32,373 nt of DNA from an uncultured Clostridium sp. (GTDB lineage Bacteria > Bacillota > Clostridia > Lachnospirales > Lachnospiraceae): positions 1 through 32,373 of the forward strand of contig CANRZB010000045.1 in the NCBI GenBank assembly GCA_947644195.1. The letters run 5' to 3'. The translations under genes and the position numbers were made by a program. This document shows, piece after piece, positions 7,111-16,000 of the stretch. The notes below the pieces were generated by a model. It made no database searches. It was not told the DNA's origin and worked only from the letters and a program-made list of their open reading frames with translations. Numbering within the stretch: position 1 is the first letter of the stretch; each line of letters begins with the position of its first letter.

Positions 7111-8436
7111 TTATTCTGCCTTAATCCCATAACTGCGTTGCATGAAGTTAATCACACCATTGATCCAAACCGGATCAGAATGGGTCCCCTTTGGATGAAT
7201 ATACCAAATATGTTTTACTCCATTTTTGGTCAACTCATTATGATAATTCAAAGGATTATCTCCTACCGTTGAATCTTTTGACCCATTACATACAAGTACA
7301 ACTTCCGGTACTAAATTTTCATCCTCACAGCGCAGTTTTGTAAGATCTAAACCAGGCGCTGCGGAGAAGGAGCCAATATAATTAAAACGGTCCAGTAAAC
7401 TAAAGCCCAAGTCTAACGCTTTCATACCTCCCATAGACAGTCCGCATACACCAGTGTTTTTTCTATCCTTTGATACGGAATAATTGTTTAAGATAAATGG
7501 TTCAAGATCTTTGGTAAATTCCTCTGTAAAGACAGTAAATGCATTAATATTATCCGGACTAAACGAATTCGAATTGAGACCATCCTTTGGTACAATACTT
7601 GGAATAACAGCTACCACTGGTTCTATCTCTTTATTGTATATCATATTGTTTAAGATAATCTCGATACTCATTCCATACCACTGGCCGTCATCACAACCAA
7701 GACCATGCAACAAATAAACTACTGGATACTCCTTATCTTCCTGATATCCTGGCGGCGTGTAGACATAGGCTTCTCTGGTTGCCCCAACCACAGTGGATTC
7801 ATAGTTTACCTCCACTATTTCTCCTCTAGGAACACCTTCTTTTATTTTTTTATAGTCGCGGTAATTACGTTCAAAATATCTGTGGTAATCTACCTCTAAT
7901 CCGCTTACCATGGATTCCTCATACGCTGGAGTTCCAGGCAAATCTGTTGCCGTTGGATCAGGTGTCTCCGTTACCACTGGCTCATCTGTCGGCTCGGCAG
8001 TCGGATTTGCTGTAGCCGTATTCACCGGGGCAGATGAAGGTACTACTGTACTCTGAGGCTTTGGTGCCGGAGTGTTTTGCGTAGCAGGTGCTGGCGTAGC
8101 CTTCTTCTTACTTGCAGCAACTACCTTTACCTTACATACCAGTTTCTTCTTTCCAACAACAGCAAATACCTTAGTATTGCCTGGTTTCTTGCCGGTAATT
8201 TTTCCTTTCTTGACTGTGGCAATTTTTTTGTTCTTAACCGTCCACTTAACTTTTTTCTTTGCACTAACATTGAGTACCTTGACTTTTACTGATTTCCCTA
8301 CCTTTACGGTAACCGATTTTTTATTCAGTTTTGTCACCGCTTTTGCACCAGCAAGGCACGCAGGGATCAAGCAAGCCAGACTCAGATACAATACAGCTCG
8401 ATATCTGAATACTTTTTTTGTCAAATCTCTACCCAT
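7111..8436 (-). CDS. Secreted esterase with Big_2 domain (esterase D/feruloyl type)
   Basis: A 441-residue exported protein. A signal peptide (basic MGRDLTKK, hydrophobic core, end near LAGAKA) leads to a lysine-rich Big_2 Ig-like domain (about 35-110; VKVGKSVKVKV, WTVKNKKIATV). A Thr/Pro/Ala-rich linker follows (about 110-175), then an alpha/beta-hydrolase of the esterase D / xylanase-Z family. The latter has LLHGLG, the nucleophile elbow GLSMGG (Ser near 333), an Asp in NGSKDST (near 389) and the catalytic His in GTHSD (near 419). Family members hydrolyse feruloyl or acetyl esters on plant xylan; the exact substrate here is inferred. The ATG at 8436 follows AAGGAGGAAAATT. An AraC-type regulator diverges from it and is a candidate controller. 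Confidence 0.9.
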   Translation of the reverse strand: MGRDLTKKVFRYRAVLYLSLACLIPACLAGAKAVTKLNKKSVTVKVGKSVKVKVLNVSAKKKVKWTVKNKKIATVKKGKITGKKPGNTKVFAVVGKKKLVCKVKVVAASKKKATPAPATQNTPAPKPQSTVVPSSAPVNTATANPTAEPTDEPVVTETPDPTATDLPGTPAYEESMVSGLEVDYHRYFERNYRDYKKIKEGVPRGEIVEVNYESTVVGATREAYVYTPPGYQEDKEYPVVYLLHGLGCDDGQWYGMSIEIILNNMIYNKEIEPVVAVIPSIVPKDGLNSNSFSPDNINAFTVFTEEFTKDLEPFILNNYSVSKDRKNTGVCGLSMGGMKALDLGFSLLDRFNYIGSFSAAPGLDLTKLRCEDENLVPEVVLVCNGSKDSTVGDNPLNYHNELTKNGVKHIWYIHPKGTHSDPVWINGVINFMQRSYGIKAE

Positions 8437-8506
8437 AATTTTCCTCCTTCTTTTTTTGGTATTGGCATCTTCCAGGATTTTCTGTCTCATATTCTGTAGA
8501 TACCAG

Positions 8507-8535
8507 GTGTCAACGGGAAACATTCATGCTATAAT
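8507..8535 (+). promoter_or_regulatory. Candidate promoter of the AraC-type gene
   Basis: GTGTCA (8507-8512), a 17-bp spacer and a perfect TATAAT (8530-8535) point toward the AraC-type gene. The -10 box is embedded in an inverted repeat CATGCT-ATAATA-AGCATG (8525-8542), which could be an operator. A second imperfect hairpin (GAGGAATC, GATTCCCTC) follows at about 8550-8571. The leader would be about 140 bases long. Confidence 0.4.
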
Positions 8536-8678
8536 AAGCATGGAATACCGAGGAATCTATCGATTCCCTCACTATCTAATAGAATAGTACCACAAACTAA
8601 AATTGTAAATGTCCGACGACGACTGTTACATATCTAATAACGACATTCCAAAGATCAAATACACCAAAGGAGGAAAAA

Positions 8679-9521
8679 ATGGACACGGAATTTATCACTT
8701 TACTGGGAGATGTCAGAGTTCCCAGTCCAAACAAGCATTTCCAACGAATTCCCAATGAGTATATTTTATATATAATCCGCGATGGACACATGAAACTGGT
8801 AGAAAACAATATTGTGTATCAGCTATATCCGGGAGATATGATTCTCCTGGAACCTTCCCTGCTACATTATGGAATACGATCTAACTCATTCATAGAATAT
8901 TCCTTCCTACATATCACTTTGGAGAAAAACGCTGCCGATACAGAGGATGATAAAAATATTCATGTTTTAGAACAGTTTTCCCAGATCAAAAAGATCTCTT
9001 TTCCCATGGAGATATTTCAAAATATGGTACAGTTATATGAAGAATTAAAGAAAACCTATCATTCCACTTCTCTGTTTCGAAGCACTAAGATACGCAGCCT
9101 GTTTTATTTCTTTCTCATCCAGATCCTGGAATTTCAAAATGGTTTTACTCTAGCCTCCGCAGAGTTCAACCAGGAGCAGAAACGTTCTGTGCAGAAAATT
9201 TCTACCCGAGATCTCTCTGATTTTCTCCGGCAAAACTGCCAGAACACAATCCGAAGCCATGATTTGGAAAAAATATTTCACCATAACTTTGATTATATGA
9301 ACCGGATCTTCAAAGCAGATTTTGGCATGACGATTTTTCAATACCTGGAGGATTACCGCATTTCCGAAGCCAAAAAAATGTTGCAGACACATGCCTTTTC
9401 CATTTCGCAAATAGCTGAAAGTCTGGGATTCTGCAATACCTATTACTTTTCCAGGGTGTTTAAGAAAAAAACGGGCATTTCTCCAAGCAATTGGAACAAA
9501 GAAGAAGCAAACTTACCATAA
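8679..9521 (+). CDS. AraC family regulator with N-terminal cupin domain
   Basis: A 280-residue one-component regulator. Residues 1-100 form a cupin-like sensing domain (YQLYPGDMILLEPSLLHYG is the usual metal/ligand-pocket turn). The last 100 residues are the AraC double helix-turn-helix (LEKIFHHNFDYMNRIFKADFG; ISQIAESLGFCNTYYFSRVFKKKTG). The start at 8679 follows AAAGGAGGAAAAA. It is divergent from the secreted esterase, with a 242-bp shared promoter region, so sugar- or aromatic-responsive control of that gene is a reasonable inference. The ligand is unknown. Confidence 0.92.
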   Translation: MDTEFITLLGDVRVPSPNKHFQRIPNEYILYIIRDGHMKLVENNIVYQLYPGDMILLEPSLLHYGIRSNSFIEYSFLHITLEKNAADTEDDKNIHVLEQFSQIKKISFPMEIFQNMVQLYEELKKTYHSTSLFRSTKIRSLFYFFLIQILEFQNGFTLASAEFNQEQKRSVQKISTRDLSDFLRQNCQNTIRSHDLEKIFHHNFDYMNRIFKADFGMTIFQYLEDYRISEAKKMLQTHAFSISQIAESLGFCNTYYFSRVFKKKTGISPSNWNKEEANLP

Positions 9522-9564
9522 CTGCAGATTCCAAAAAAAGAAAACAAATAATACAAACGATCCC

Positions 9565-9599
9565 ATGAAGGGAAGGCAGAAATACCGAATTCCCTTCAT
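9565..9599. terminator. Bidirectional terminator between convergent genes
   Basis: ATGAAGGGAA (9565-9574) and TTCCCTTCAT (9590-9599) are perfect 10-bp complements around a 15-nt loop. The hairpin sits between the AraC-type gene and the convergent DUF3810 gene and abuts the stop codon of the latter. Confidence 0.7.
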
Positions 9600-10730
9600 T
9601 TAATACAAAATCCCATCATAATATGCCAGCATTAATTTCGTAACTTCCTCATAATTGGGCGTCGCATCATAATACTCCATATAGGTATCGGTGATCCCTT
9701 CACTGAAAGTCTCTACGGTTTCCTGATCAAACACAGGTTCCTCGGACTCAATTTCCTCATAGGAGTCTTCCGTATAGGTGAAATTTGCACTATCGGCATA
9801 TACCTGATCCGACAACGCAACCTCCTGACTGCTGTCCGGTTCTGATGCCAGATAATCACTCTGAAGATATCCCAAGACATTCAAATAACCGGAATACTGT
9901 AAATATGGGTCCTCGCTGCTGGTACACGCCAGATAAGCCATAAAATCGGCCTCATCCTCATAAATATATCCTTTTAGATGAGACAATTCATGTGCTGTTG
10001 TAGCGCAATAGGACAGATCTGACAGATAAGTATTATAATTCGCCTCCATGGAAAATGGGAAATAAACGCCGGTACAATACGCCTGGTACATGATATAGGA
10101 AGATCGGATCGGTTTCGGATGAGGATACCATCCCCGGAATCTGGGATATTCGGAAGATAATTTCTTCATAGCATTGCGGACTGCCTCATTCCGGTCTCCC
10201 TGATAAACCGGATTCCCTTTCGCATCCCTCTGCACCTCGGTAGACAAACGATTGCACTGAGACGCTACATAGTTCCATAATTTCTGTATCTCCAACGCCG
10301 TATATTCCGTCGTGCGCCGTTGTTTCAGATCTAATTTAGAACAGCCATACAGCATAGAACAATTCATCGTCATGATTAATACCACAACAAGCACCAATGC
10401 CAGCAATGACTTGGAATACTTTCGCAGATAACGCCGATATACCTCTTTCCTATGTAAAAAAAACAATAAAAATAAACTGATTACCCATACTAAAATTAGG
10501 ATCACTGCCAGAAGCAGCATGATTTCGCCAACGGAAAATGGAAACAAACCAGTAATTCTTCCATAGGTTTCCGTCCAAATCCAAAAAATATGATCTGTGT
10601 AGAAATCACAGACTGCTGGTATCCTCGCTAGAATATTACCTATGATATCAAGAACAGCCAGCAGCAAAATGATACACCAATAGCAAGACCACTTCTTCCT
10701 CCTATCCACCTTTGCACTGAAATCCTCCAT
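9600..10730 (-). CDS. DUF3810 membrane protein with zinc-protease motif
   Basis: A 376-residue membrane protein of the DUF3810 family. Three hydrophobic segments lie in the first 130 residues (CIILLLAVLDIIG, EIMLLLAVILILVWVISLF, LLALVLVVVLIMTM). The extracytoplasmic part contains HELSHLKGYIYEDEA near residues 247-261: an HExxH helix with a downstream Glu, as in gluzincin-type metalloproteases. Peptidase activity is therefore predicted, but no substrate is known for the family. The C-terminal 60 residues are strongly acidic. The ATG at 10730 follows AATGAGGGATACAT. It is separated from the sigma operon by hairpins at 10831-10941 and has its own promoter at 10763-10791. Confidence 0.85.
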   Translation of the reverse strand: MEDFSAKVDRRKKWSCYWCIILLLAVLDIIGNILARIPAVCDFYTDHIFWIWTETYGRITGLFPFSVGEIMLLLAVILILVWVISLFLLFFLHRKEVYRRYLRKYSKSLLALVLVVVLIMTMNCSMLYGCSKLDLKQRRTTEYTALEIQKLWNYVASQCNRLSTEVQRDAKGNPVYQGDRNEAVRNAMKKLSSEYPRFRGWYPHPKPIRSSYIMYQAYCTGVYFPFSMEANYNTYLSDLSYCATTAHELSHLKGYIYEDEADFMAYLACTSSEDPYLQYSGYLNVLGYLQSDYLASEPDSSQEVALSDQVYADSANFTYTEDSYEEIESEEPVFDQETVETFSEGITDTYMEYYDATPNYEEVTKLMLAYYDGILY

Positions 10731-10762
10731 ATGTATCCCTCATTTTCCTATGTAATACTATG

Positions 10763-10791
10763 AGCATAACTCATTCTTCTTTCATTGTCCA
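10763..10791 (-). promoter_or_regulatory. Promoter of the DUF3810 gene
   Basis: On the minus strand TGGACA (10786-10791), a 17-bp spacer and TATGCT (10763-10768) fit a housekeeping promoter about 30 bases ahead of the start codon. Upstream, a perfect hairpin AGATAAAAG-AAA-CTTTTATCT (10831-10851) could be an operator or the end of the preceding transcript. Confidence 0.5.
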
Positions 10792-10860
10792 CACCTATGG
10801 ACAGACAGGTAAATATTGCCGATTTTTATAAGATAAAAGAAACTTTTATCTGCGGGTTAA

Positions 10861-10941
10861 GGTAAAAAAACTCCCTTCTTTACCACCCAAACCACAGCAA
10901 GCAAAACGCTCCAGCACAGTATCGACATACCATGCTGGAGC
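10861..10941 (-). terminator. Terminator region of the sigma-factor operon
   Basis: GCTCCAGCA (10908-10916) pairs perfectly with TGCTGGAGC (10933-10941) on the minus strand, followed by GTTTTGCTT. A second hairpin with seven T residues lies at 10861-10884 (GGTAAA/TTTACC). Together they lie 39-120 bases after the last gene of the operon and are the likely end of its transcript. Confidence 0.6.
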
Positions 10942-10979
10942 TAATCATTTCCATTTTCTTATTCATTCTATCTGCTGTA

Positions 10980-11282
10980 CTAATACCACCACTCGTTTGC
11001 CGGTACATGCTCCAACAGCAGATCAAACCCTGCCATTCCCATTGCAAAGAACGCAAGCAGCAACAATAGAATAATCGCTGCATAATCGTACTTCATGCTG
11101 CTGTCCTTCCCCCGAACACTATAGTACAATATCTCTCCTCCCAAGAGGATAAAAATAACCGGCCATAGATGGAAGATCAATAAATAATCCACCGTCTTGA
11201 CAAAGATGTGTACCATAAACAGGACACCAAACAGCAACAGGCAGATTCCCATGGTAAAGGTTCCCATTCGTCTCTTTTCCAT
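10980..11282 (-). CDS. Small membrane protein, LiaF/DUF5668-like
   Basis: A 100-residue protein with three predicted membrane segments: GTFTMGICLLLFGVLFMVHI, LLIFHLWPVIFILLGGEIL and AAIILLLLLAFFAMGMAGF. The FHLWPVIFILLGGEIL stretch is typical of the LiaF/DUF5668-type transmembrane module found in envelope-stress operons. It is the last gene of the ECF sigma operon, 24 bases after the preceding stop, with GGAGGGAATACAAT before the ATG. A role in envelope stress sensing or control of sigma activity is inferred from context. Confidence 0.8.
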   Translation of the reverse strand: MEKRRMGTFTMGICLLLFGVLFMVHIFVKTVDYLLIFHLWPVIFILLGGEILYYSVRGKDSSMKYDYAAIILLLLLAFFAMGMAGFDLLLEHVPANEWWY

Positions 11283-11306
11283 ATTGTATTCCCTCCATTC
11301 CGATGA

Positions 11307-11825
11307 TCATTCTCCCTCGATCTGATCCGGTTTGTGGACACCAATCAGATAGATTCCGACAATAATAATAACCAGACTGAACAGAATCCTTGGTAAATCG
11401 TAGAAGATCCCCTCATACAGCCAATCAGGTAATGCACCAAAAATATCCCTCAGAATATTCCATGCCATCTGCAGCAAAGAATAGCACCCCACAAGAATCA
11501 TGCCAATCGCAATGATTTTTCTGGTCCTCTCCCTTGAGAGCAGTTGAAAGTCATCCTCTTCCATCCAAAGAAAATGATCCGGCAAAGAATTTAGTTCCTC
11601 TTGTGACAATGCATTTTTATTCATTACATCAAAGAAGGAATAAAACCAGATAATCGGAACGACAAACAGAAGAAAGTCTATCCGAAAATAGGAGGCCAGG
11701 CCGATCGTGCCAAAAAATAACGCCATCAGGCTAATCCCTCGCTTCATAAAGCCTAAAAACATTTGTCCTGCGCCCGGCAAACAGGAAAAGCAAAATGTCA
11801 AAAATCCATTTCTTTTATATCTCAT
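11307..11825 (-). CDS. Operon membrane protein, TM2-like N-terminus
   Basis: A 172-residue membrane protein. The N-terminal LPGAGQMFLGFMKRG-S-M stretch resembles TM2-type short membrane hairpins, and two more hydrophobic pairs follow (LLFVVPIIWFYSFF; IIAIGMILVGCYSLL; ILFSLVIIIVGIYLIG). I do not recognise a full family. The start at 11825 is chosen because GGAG lies 7 bases ahead; ATGs at 11837 and 11831 are alternatives with poorer spacing, and a further upstream in-frame start would add residues that look like leader sequence. It follows the anti-sigma gene by 120 bases; that gap holds an inverted repeat at 11901-11927. Confidence 0.75.
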   Translation of the reverse strand: MRYKRNGFLTFCFSCLPGAGQMFLGFMKRGISLMALFFGTIGLASYFRIDFLLFVVPIIWFYSFFDVMNKNALSQEELNSLPDHFLWMEEDDFQLLSRERTRKIIAIGMILVGCYSLLQMAWNILRDIFGALPDWLYEGIFYDLPRILFSLVIIIVGIYLIGVHKPDQIEGE

Positions 11826-11900
11826 ATCCATCTCCATTCCTCTGCCTTTTCCATCCCATAATAATAGTACGGAAAAACAGACCAATCACTATGATATCCA

Positions 11901-11927
11901 TACAACGAATCATTCGCAGCCGTTGTA
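11901..11927. promoter_or_regulatory. Inverted repeat inside the sigma operon
   Basis: TACAACG (11901-11907) and CGTTGTA (11921-11927) are perfect complements around a 13-nt loop, in the 120-bp gap between the anti-sigma gene and the next gene. It may be an mRNA hairpin that sets different levels for the two halves of the operon, or an operator. The latter is favoured slightly by a similar repeat at 25079-25100. Confidence 0.35.
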
Positions 11928-11945
11928 CCCGGAACCGCCGACTTC

Positions 11946-12404
11946 CTAGTCCTGCGGTTCTCCCCTCAAACTTCTGCCAATACTTTCTGACCATTCCTTG
12001 ATTGCATCACTAAATTTCTCCGTTTGCTGGCTGATCTGACCGGATACATCCACTTCCTTCGGCTCCTGCATCTTTGGCAGGGCTTGTTTTTCCGTCCGAA
12101 AATCACCCAGAAACAACACAATAATGGCAAATCCCATCGCTAAAATCACTTTGGCACAATATTGATACCACGCCCGGTACGATTTCATCCGTTTCTGCGG
12201 TGCCCTTGCCTGCTGGATCTGCCGTTCCAAGTCCACACGAAAACTGACGGGAGGTATCAACATTTCCTGCACCGGAAAACCATTTGCCCATCTGCCGGCA
12301 CAGTATTCACATTCCGAGATATGTTCTAACAGACCCCTCTCCTCTGTTTCTTTCATACCATGGGCATAATATCTTTGAATTTCACTATCTGAAACGTGTC
12401 TCAT
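11946..12404 (-). CDS. Anti-sigma factor with zinc-finger (ZAS) motif
   Basis: A 152-residue single-pass membrane protein. The cytoplasmic N-terminus has the H-x3-C-x2-C motif (His28, Cys32, Cys35 in HISECEYC) of zinc-binding anti-sigma domains, which hold the partner ECF sigma factor inactive. One membrane segment (about 84-100, KVILAMGFAIIVLFLG) leads to a roughly 50-residue outer tail. The ATG overlaps the stop of the sigma gene as ATGA, which implies translational coupling and a one-to-one pair; the start is also supported by AAAGGGGGATCC. Longer in-frame extensions upstream read only through the sigma gene in another frame and were discarded. Confidence 0.88.
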   Translation of the reverse strand: MRHVSDSEIQRYYAHGMKETEERGLLEHISECEYCAGRWANGFPVQEMLIPPVSFRVDLERQIQQARAPQKRMKSYRAWYQYCAKVILAMGFAIIVLFLGDFRTEKQALPKMQEPKEVDVSGQISQQTEKFSDAIKEWSESIGRSLRGEPQD

Positions 12405-12940
12405 GCGGATCCCCCTTTCCGAAGCGGTATCTCCGCTCTGTGATATTTCTTCTGCAACTGCTTCTTTGCCCTGCCAATCCGTGTCTGAATCGTTTTTAGT
12501 TTGGTACCCGTTGCCTGTGCAATCTGCTTTGCAGTCATTCCCTGACAAAAATGCTGTTCCGCCACCTGGTCATACGGCGGCGACAGGGAACCACACAACT
12601 CCCGGAGTTCTTCCTGCACTAAATCCTCCAACACTTGGTTTTCCGGTGGCGGTGCCGTAGGCATATTGGCCGTAAGCATAGTATCTTCCGCCGGTATCAT
12701 ACGCCGGTCCGCCCGTTTCAAGTAATCCAGACACTTATTCGTGGCAATTTTTGCCAGATATGCCTTTTCATGTACCCCATCGAAACCATCCAACGACTGG
12801 TAATAAGCCAAGAAGGTTTCCTGTGTCAGATCCTGCGCATCAAAGTAATGGTTCGTCATTCGATAACATAGGGAAAAAATGAGTTTCTCGTATTGATCCA
12901 GTGCCTGTTTCAGACGCTGCTCCGACTGGTCTTTCGTCAA
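12401..12940 (-). CDS. ECF-type RNA polymerase sigma factor
   Basis: A 179-residue sigma-70 family factor with only regions 2 and 4. Region 2 is at YEKLIFSLCYRMTNHYFDAQ and DLTQETFLAYYQSLDGF, and region 4 at AEQHFCQGMTAKQIAQATG and KLKTIQTRIGRAKKQLQKK. It should direct RNA polymerase to a small regulon, released when the co-encoded anti-sigma factor is inactivated. I chose the TTG at 12940 because GGGAGG sits 8 bases before it. The ATG at 12967 lies only about 10 bases after the predicted transcription start and has no ribosome site. It heads a four-gene operon with a promoter that looks self-recognised. Confidence 0.88.
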   Translation of the reverse strand: MTKDQSEQRLKQALDQYEKLIFSLCYRMTNHYFDAQDLTQETFLAYYQSLDGFDGVHEKAYLAKIATNKCLDYLKRADRRMIPAEDTMLTANMPTAPPPENQVLEDLVQEELRELCGSLSPPYDQVAEQHFCQGMTAKQIAQATGTKLKTIQTRIGRAKKQLQKKYHRAEIPLRKGGSA

Positions 12941-12988
12941 CTCATTCACCTCCCTGATTCCATGCATTTCATCGTCATCTATTATATA

Positions 12989-13016
12989 TAACGAGGTATG
13001 AGAAAAAAAGTCTTCA
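12989..13016 (-). promoter_or_regulatory. ECF-type promoter of the sigma operon
   Basis: On the minus strand TGAAGAC (13010-13016), exactly 16 bases, then CGTTA (12989-12993) resemble the GAAC / CGTC-type boxes of autoregulated ECF promoters, including the T-rich spacer. A TATAAT overlapping downstream could add basal sigma-A activity. Confidence 0.5.
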
Positions 13017-13054
13017 CAATTTTCAATTTTTTATTTGGTGCTCGAACTGGTTCA

Positions 13055-16000
13055 TCAGACCACACGTATCTGCACGGTCTTTTTCTGCCCCTTTTTGCGA
13101 ACTAGTTTTTTGTATTTCGCCTGTTTCTTCTTAGGAATTTGGATTACTGCTTTTTTCGAAATTCCTTTTAGGGCATTTCGTCCTATTTTGGATAGTTTTG
13201 TCGATGAAATCACTATGCTTTTCAAACCCTTCGCCTGATAGAACGAATTTTTCCCGATCGAAGTAACATTTTTTCCAATCACTATTTTCCTTAACTTACT
13301 GCATTTTCGAAATGCATTGGCAGCAATGGCGGTAACCTGGCAGCCCTTCCCTTTTATTGTCACCGTGGCAGGAATTTTCAAACTTTTCACTTTCCTATTC
13401 ACAGGAGCCAACACAGCAACTTTGTATTTTCCTCCAGCCGTATTGGTTACCTGATATTTCAACTTTCCAGAAGTAAATACCGAACCTTTTGTTAATATGC
13501 CAGCCCCGTTCCCTGGCTGCGGCGTTGGACGTTTGTTCTGGTTCGGAACAGGATTCATCGTCCCATTTCCTGTTCCCGATGACGAACCACCCGATCCTCC
13601 CGGTGTCGGAGAGGGAGTTCCATTCTCCCCCGGAACCGGAGAAGGATGTTCCTCTGCCCCTGGATCCGATGTCGGCCTCTGTGTTTCTTCTGGTAGTGGC
13701 GTTGAAGTACCCGGATGCTCTGGCTCCGGGGACGGATGCTCTGTATTGCCCGGACCCGGGGTAGGTTTCTGACCTGCCGGAATGACGGATCCCTTGATCA
13801 CCGTCTGTTTACAGTCGTCACAATAGGTATCCCCTGTATAACCATCCTCTGTATCCGTGGGATCTTTCGCTCCCACCACACGAAGAGTTCCATGCCGGTC
13901 CGGATTGACAGGCGTTTCTTTTTCCCATACCGTGCCACAGCCACGGAGACAGGTATGCAGCACCATGCCTGTTTCATGGCAAGTCGCCGTCTTTGTAAGT
14001 TTTCCCTCATCCCAGACATGCGCTAATGGAGCGATTCCTTTACTTTGCTCTACGATCCGCTTACAATCCAGACAATAGATATCTCCGGTAGATCCCTCCG
14101 TCAGACAGGTCGGGTCCTTCCTGTCAAAGGTCTGTGTATGGACATGATTGGCGGGATCTACCGCAATCGTTTCTAATTGACAGATGTCGCTATACTCTAC
14201 CCCCTCTGCCACAATACTGGCAACCACTTCCCTGGCGCCCTCTGAGATACAGCTTGCCGCTCTGGTTTTTGTCTCTACCTTACATTTTAACCCGCTCAAC
14301 TGATGACCTTCCGTATCCTCCGAACAACTAGCTCTCTGGCAGGTCAGTGATGCAGAACAGGCCGAATGATTATCTGTCCATACGAACTCCGCTTGGTAAT
14401 CATGCCCTAAAGCAACTCCGGAAACCGCTCTGACATCTGTTTTTTCTATTCCATCTAAGACCACAGTCGCCGTATAGATCACTTTTCCTGCCGATATACA
14501 ATCCGCATCCGGGGATTCCTCCTGCACCTTGCACTGGACTTTTTTTACAACCCGATCCCTCGTACAGGTAAATGTAGCGATACAGCTCTTATTGCGGTCA
14601 CTCCATGTAAACACGGGATCTCCCCACGCATGCTGACGGGCAGCCACAATCGTCAATTCTGTCATGTTACCGCAATCATCTACCGCTGTAATGGTATGCG
14701 GTTTATCATCACCTGCAATGGTATAGATTCCATCGGTTGATTTCATAATGGTTCCATTATCCGCCACGTACTGCAGAGACAGATCTTTAACCTGAAATAC
14801 TGCCTTTTCACAGTAAGATGCTCCCTCTGAAATCCCATCAATCTGTGGCGCCGTGTGATCTACAATCATTCCCGTTGAAGATGCATATGCCGTGTTCCCG
14901 GATTTATCGACCGCCTTGGCATATACAATATATTTACGGTCTGGATTCAACCGAAACTCCTCTGCATATATTTTCCAAGATACCTGTGCCAGTTGCTGTG
15001 ACGGAATCTCCGTATCGGAGACATAATAGTAAATTTGATCCAGTCGGTCAACCGTACTTCCGTCCAGAAGCTTTTCTTCATCCTCTGCCCGAATGGTAAC
15101 GGTCTGCGTTTCCTGAAAAAACAAACCAAAGGTGATCGCATGGAAAAATCCAGTCCATTTATGGGTACCCACGGTGATTTCGATCTCAGGCTTCTTAGAG
15201 TCTTGCAGCTTACTATCCACATCCCGAACAGTCTCTGTCGCCTCGCACAAATTACACTTTGCCGTCTTAGTTCCGTCCGCATCATAGGTTGCATCCTGAT
15301 TAGACACATACTTGGTAAAACGATGTCCTGCTGCCTGTGTCGCAACCTGTTCGATAATAACATCGCCACATACGGAACAGTGGGAACCCTCTGTCAGGCC
15401 GGTCTGCGTACAAGTTGCCTGTACTGCTTCATCACGGACAGACACATGTCCAAGAGGACTCGTATATTCTCCCACATAGGAACTGTTGCAGTGTGTACAC
15501 TGATACGTTGTATATCCCTGTTCTGTACAGGTCGGCCCTGTTACCACCGGTTGATAACTATGGGTATGCGGCTGCCAGGTCAAGATACCTCCATATTGGT
15601 TGCCCACATAATCAATCCAGGTAGTATCCGATACCGGATAGTACACGGTTGCTGTCACTCCGGTAAATGCAGTTGCCGCAATCGTCGTCGGGGCATTGCC
15701 GGAAAATGTAATATACCGTAAACTGGTGCAGTCCGTAAACACATTCGCCGCAATATTTATAACATTCTGCGGAATCACAATTTCTTTCAATCCCGAACAG
15801 CGATAAAAGGCTTTTTGTCCAATATCCATCACAGTTCCCGGTATCGTAATGCGCACCAGACCGCTACAGTTATAAAAAGATCCATACAATACTTTCGTCC
15901 CACCGGTAATCACAACATTTTTCAGAGATGCCGGAATATAGTAAGTGCTACTTCCACTGCTGGAGTAATACTGCTTTATCGGTGTACCTCCTGCAAAACT

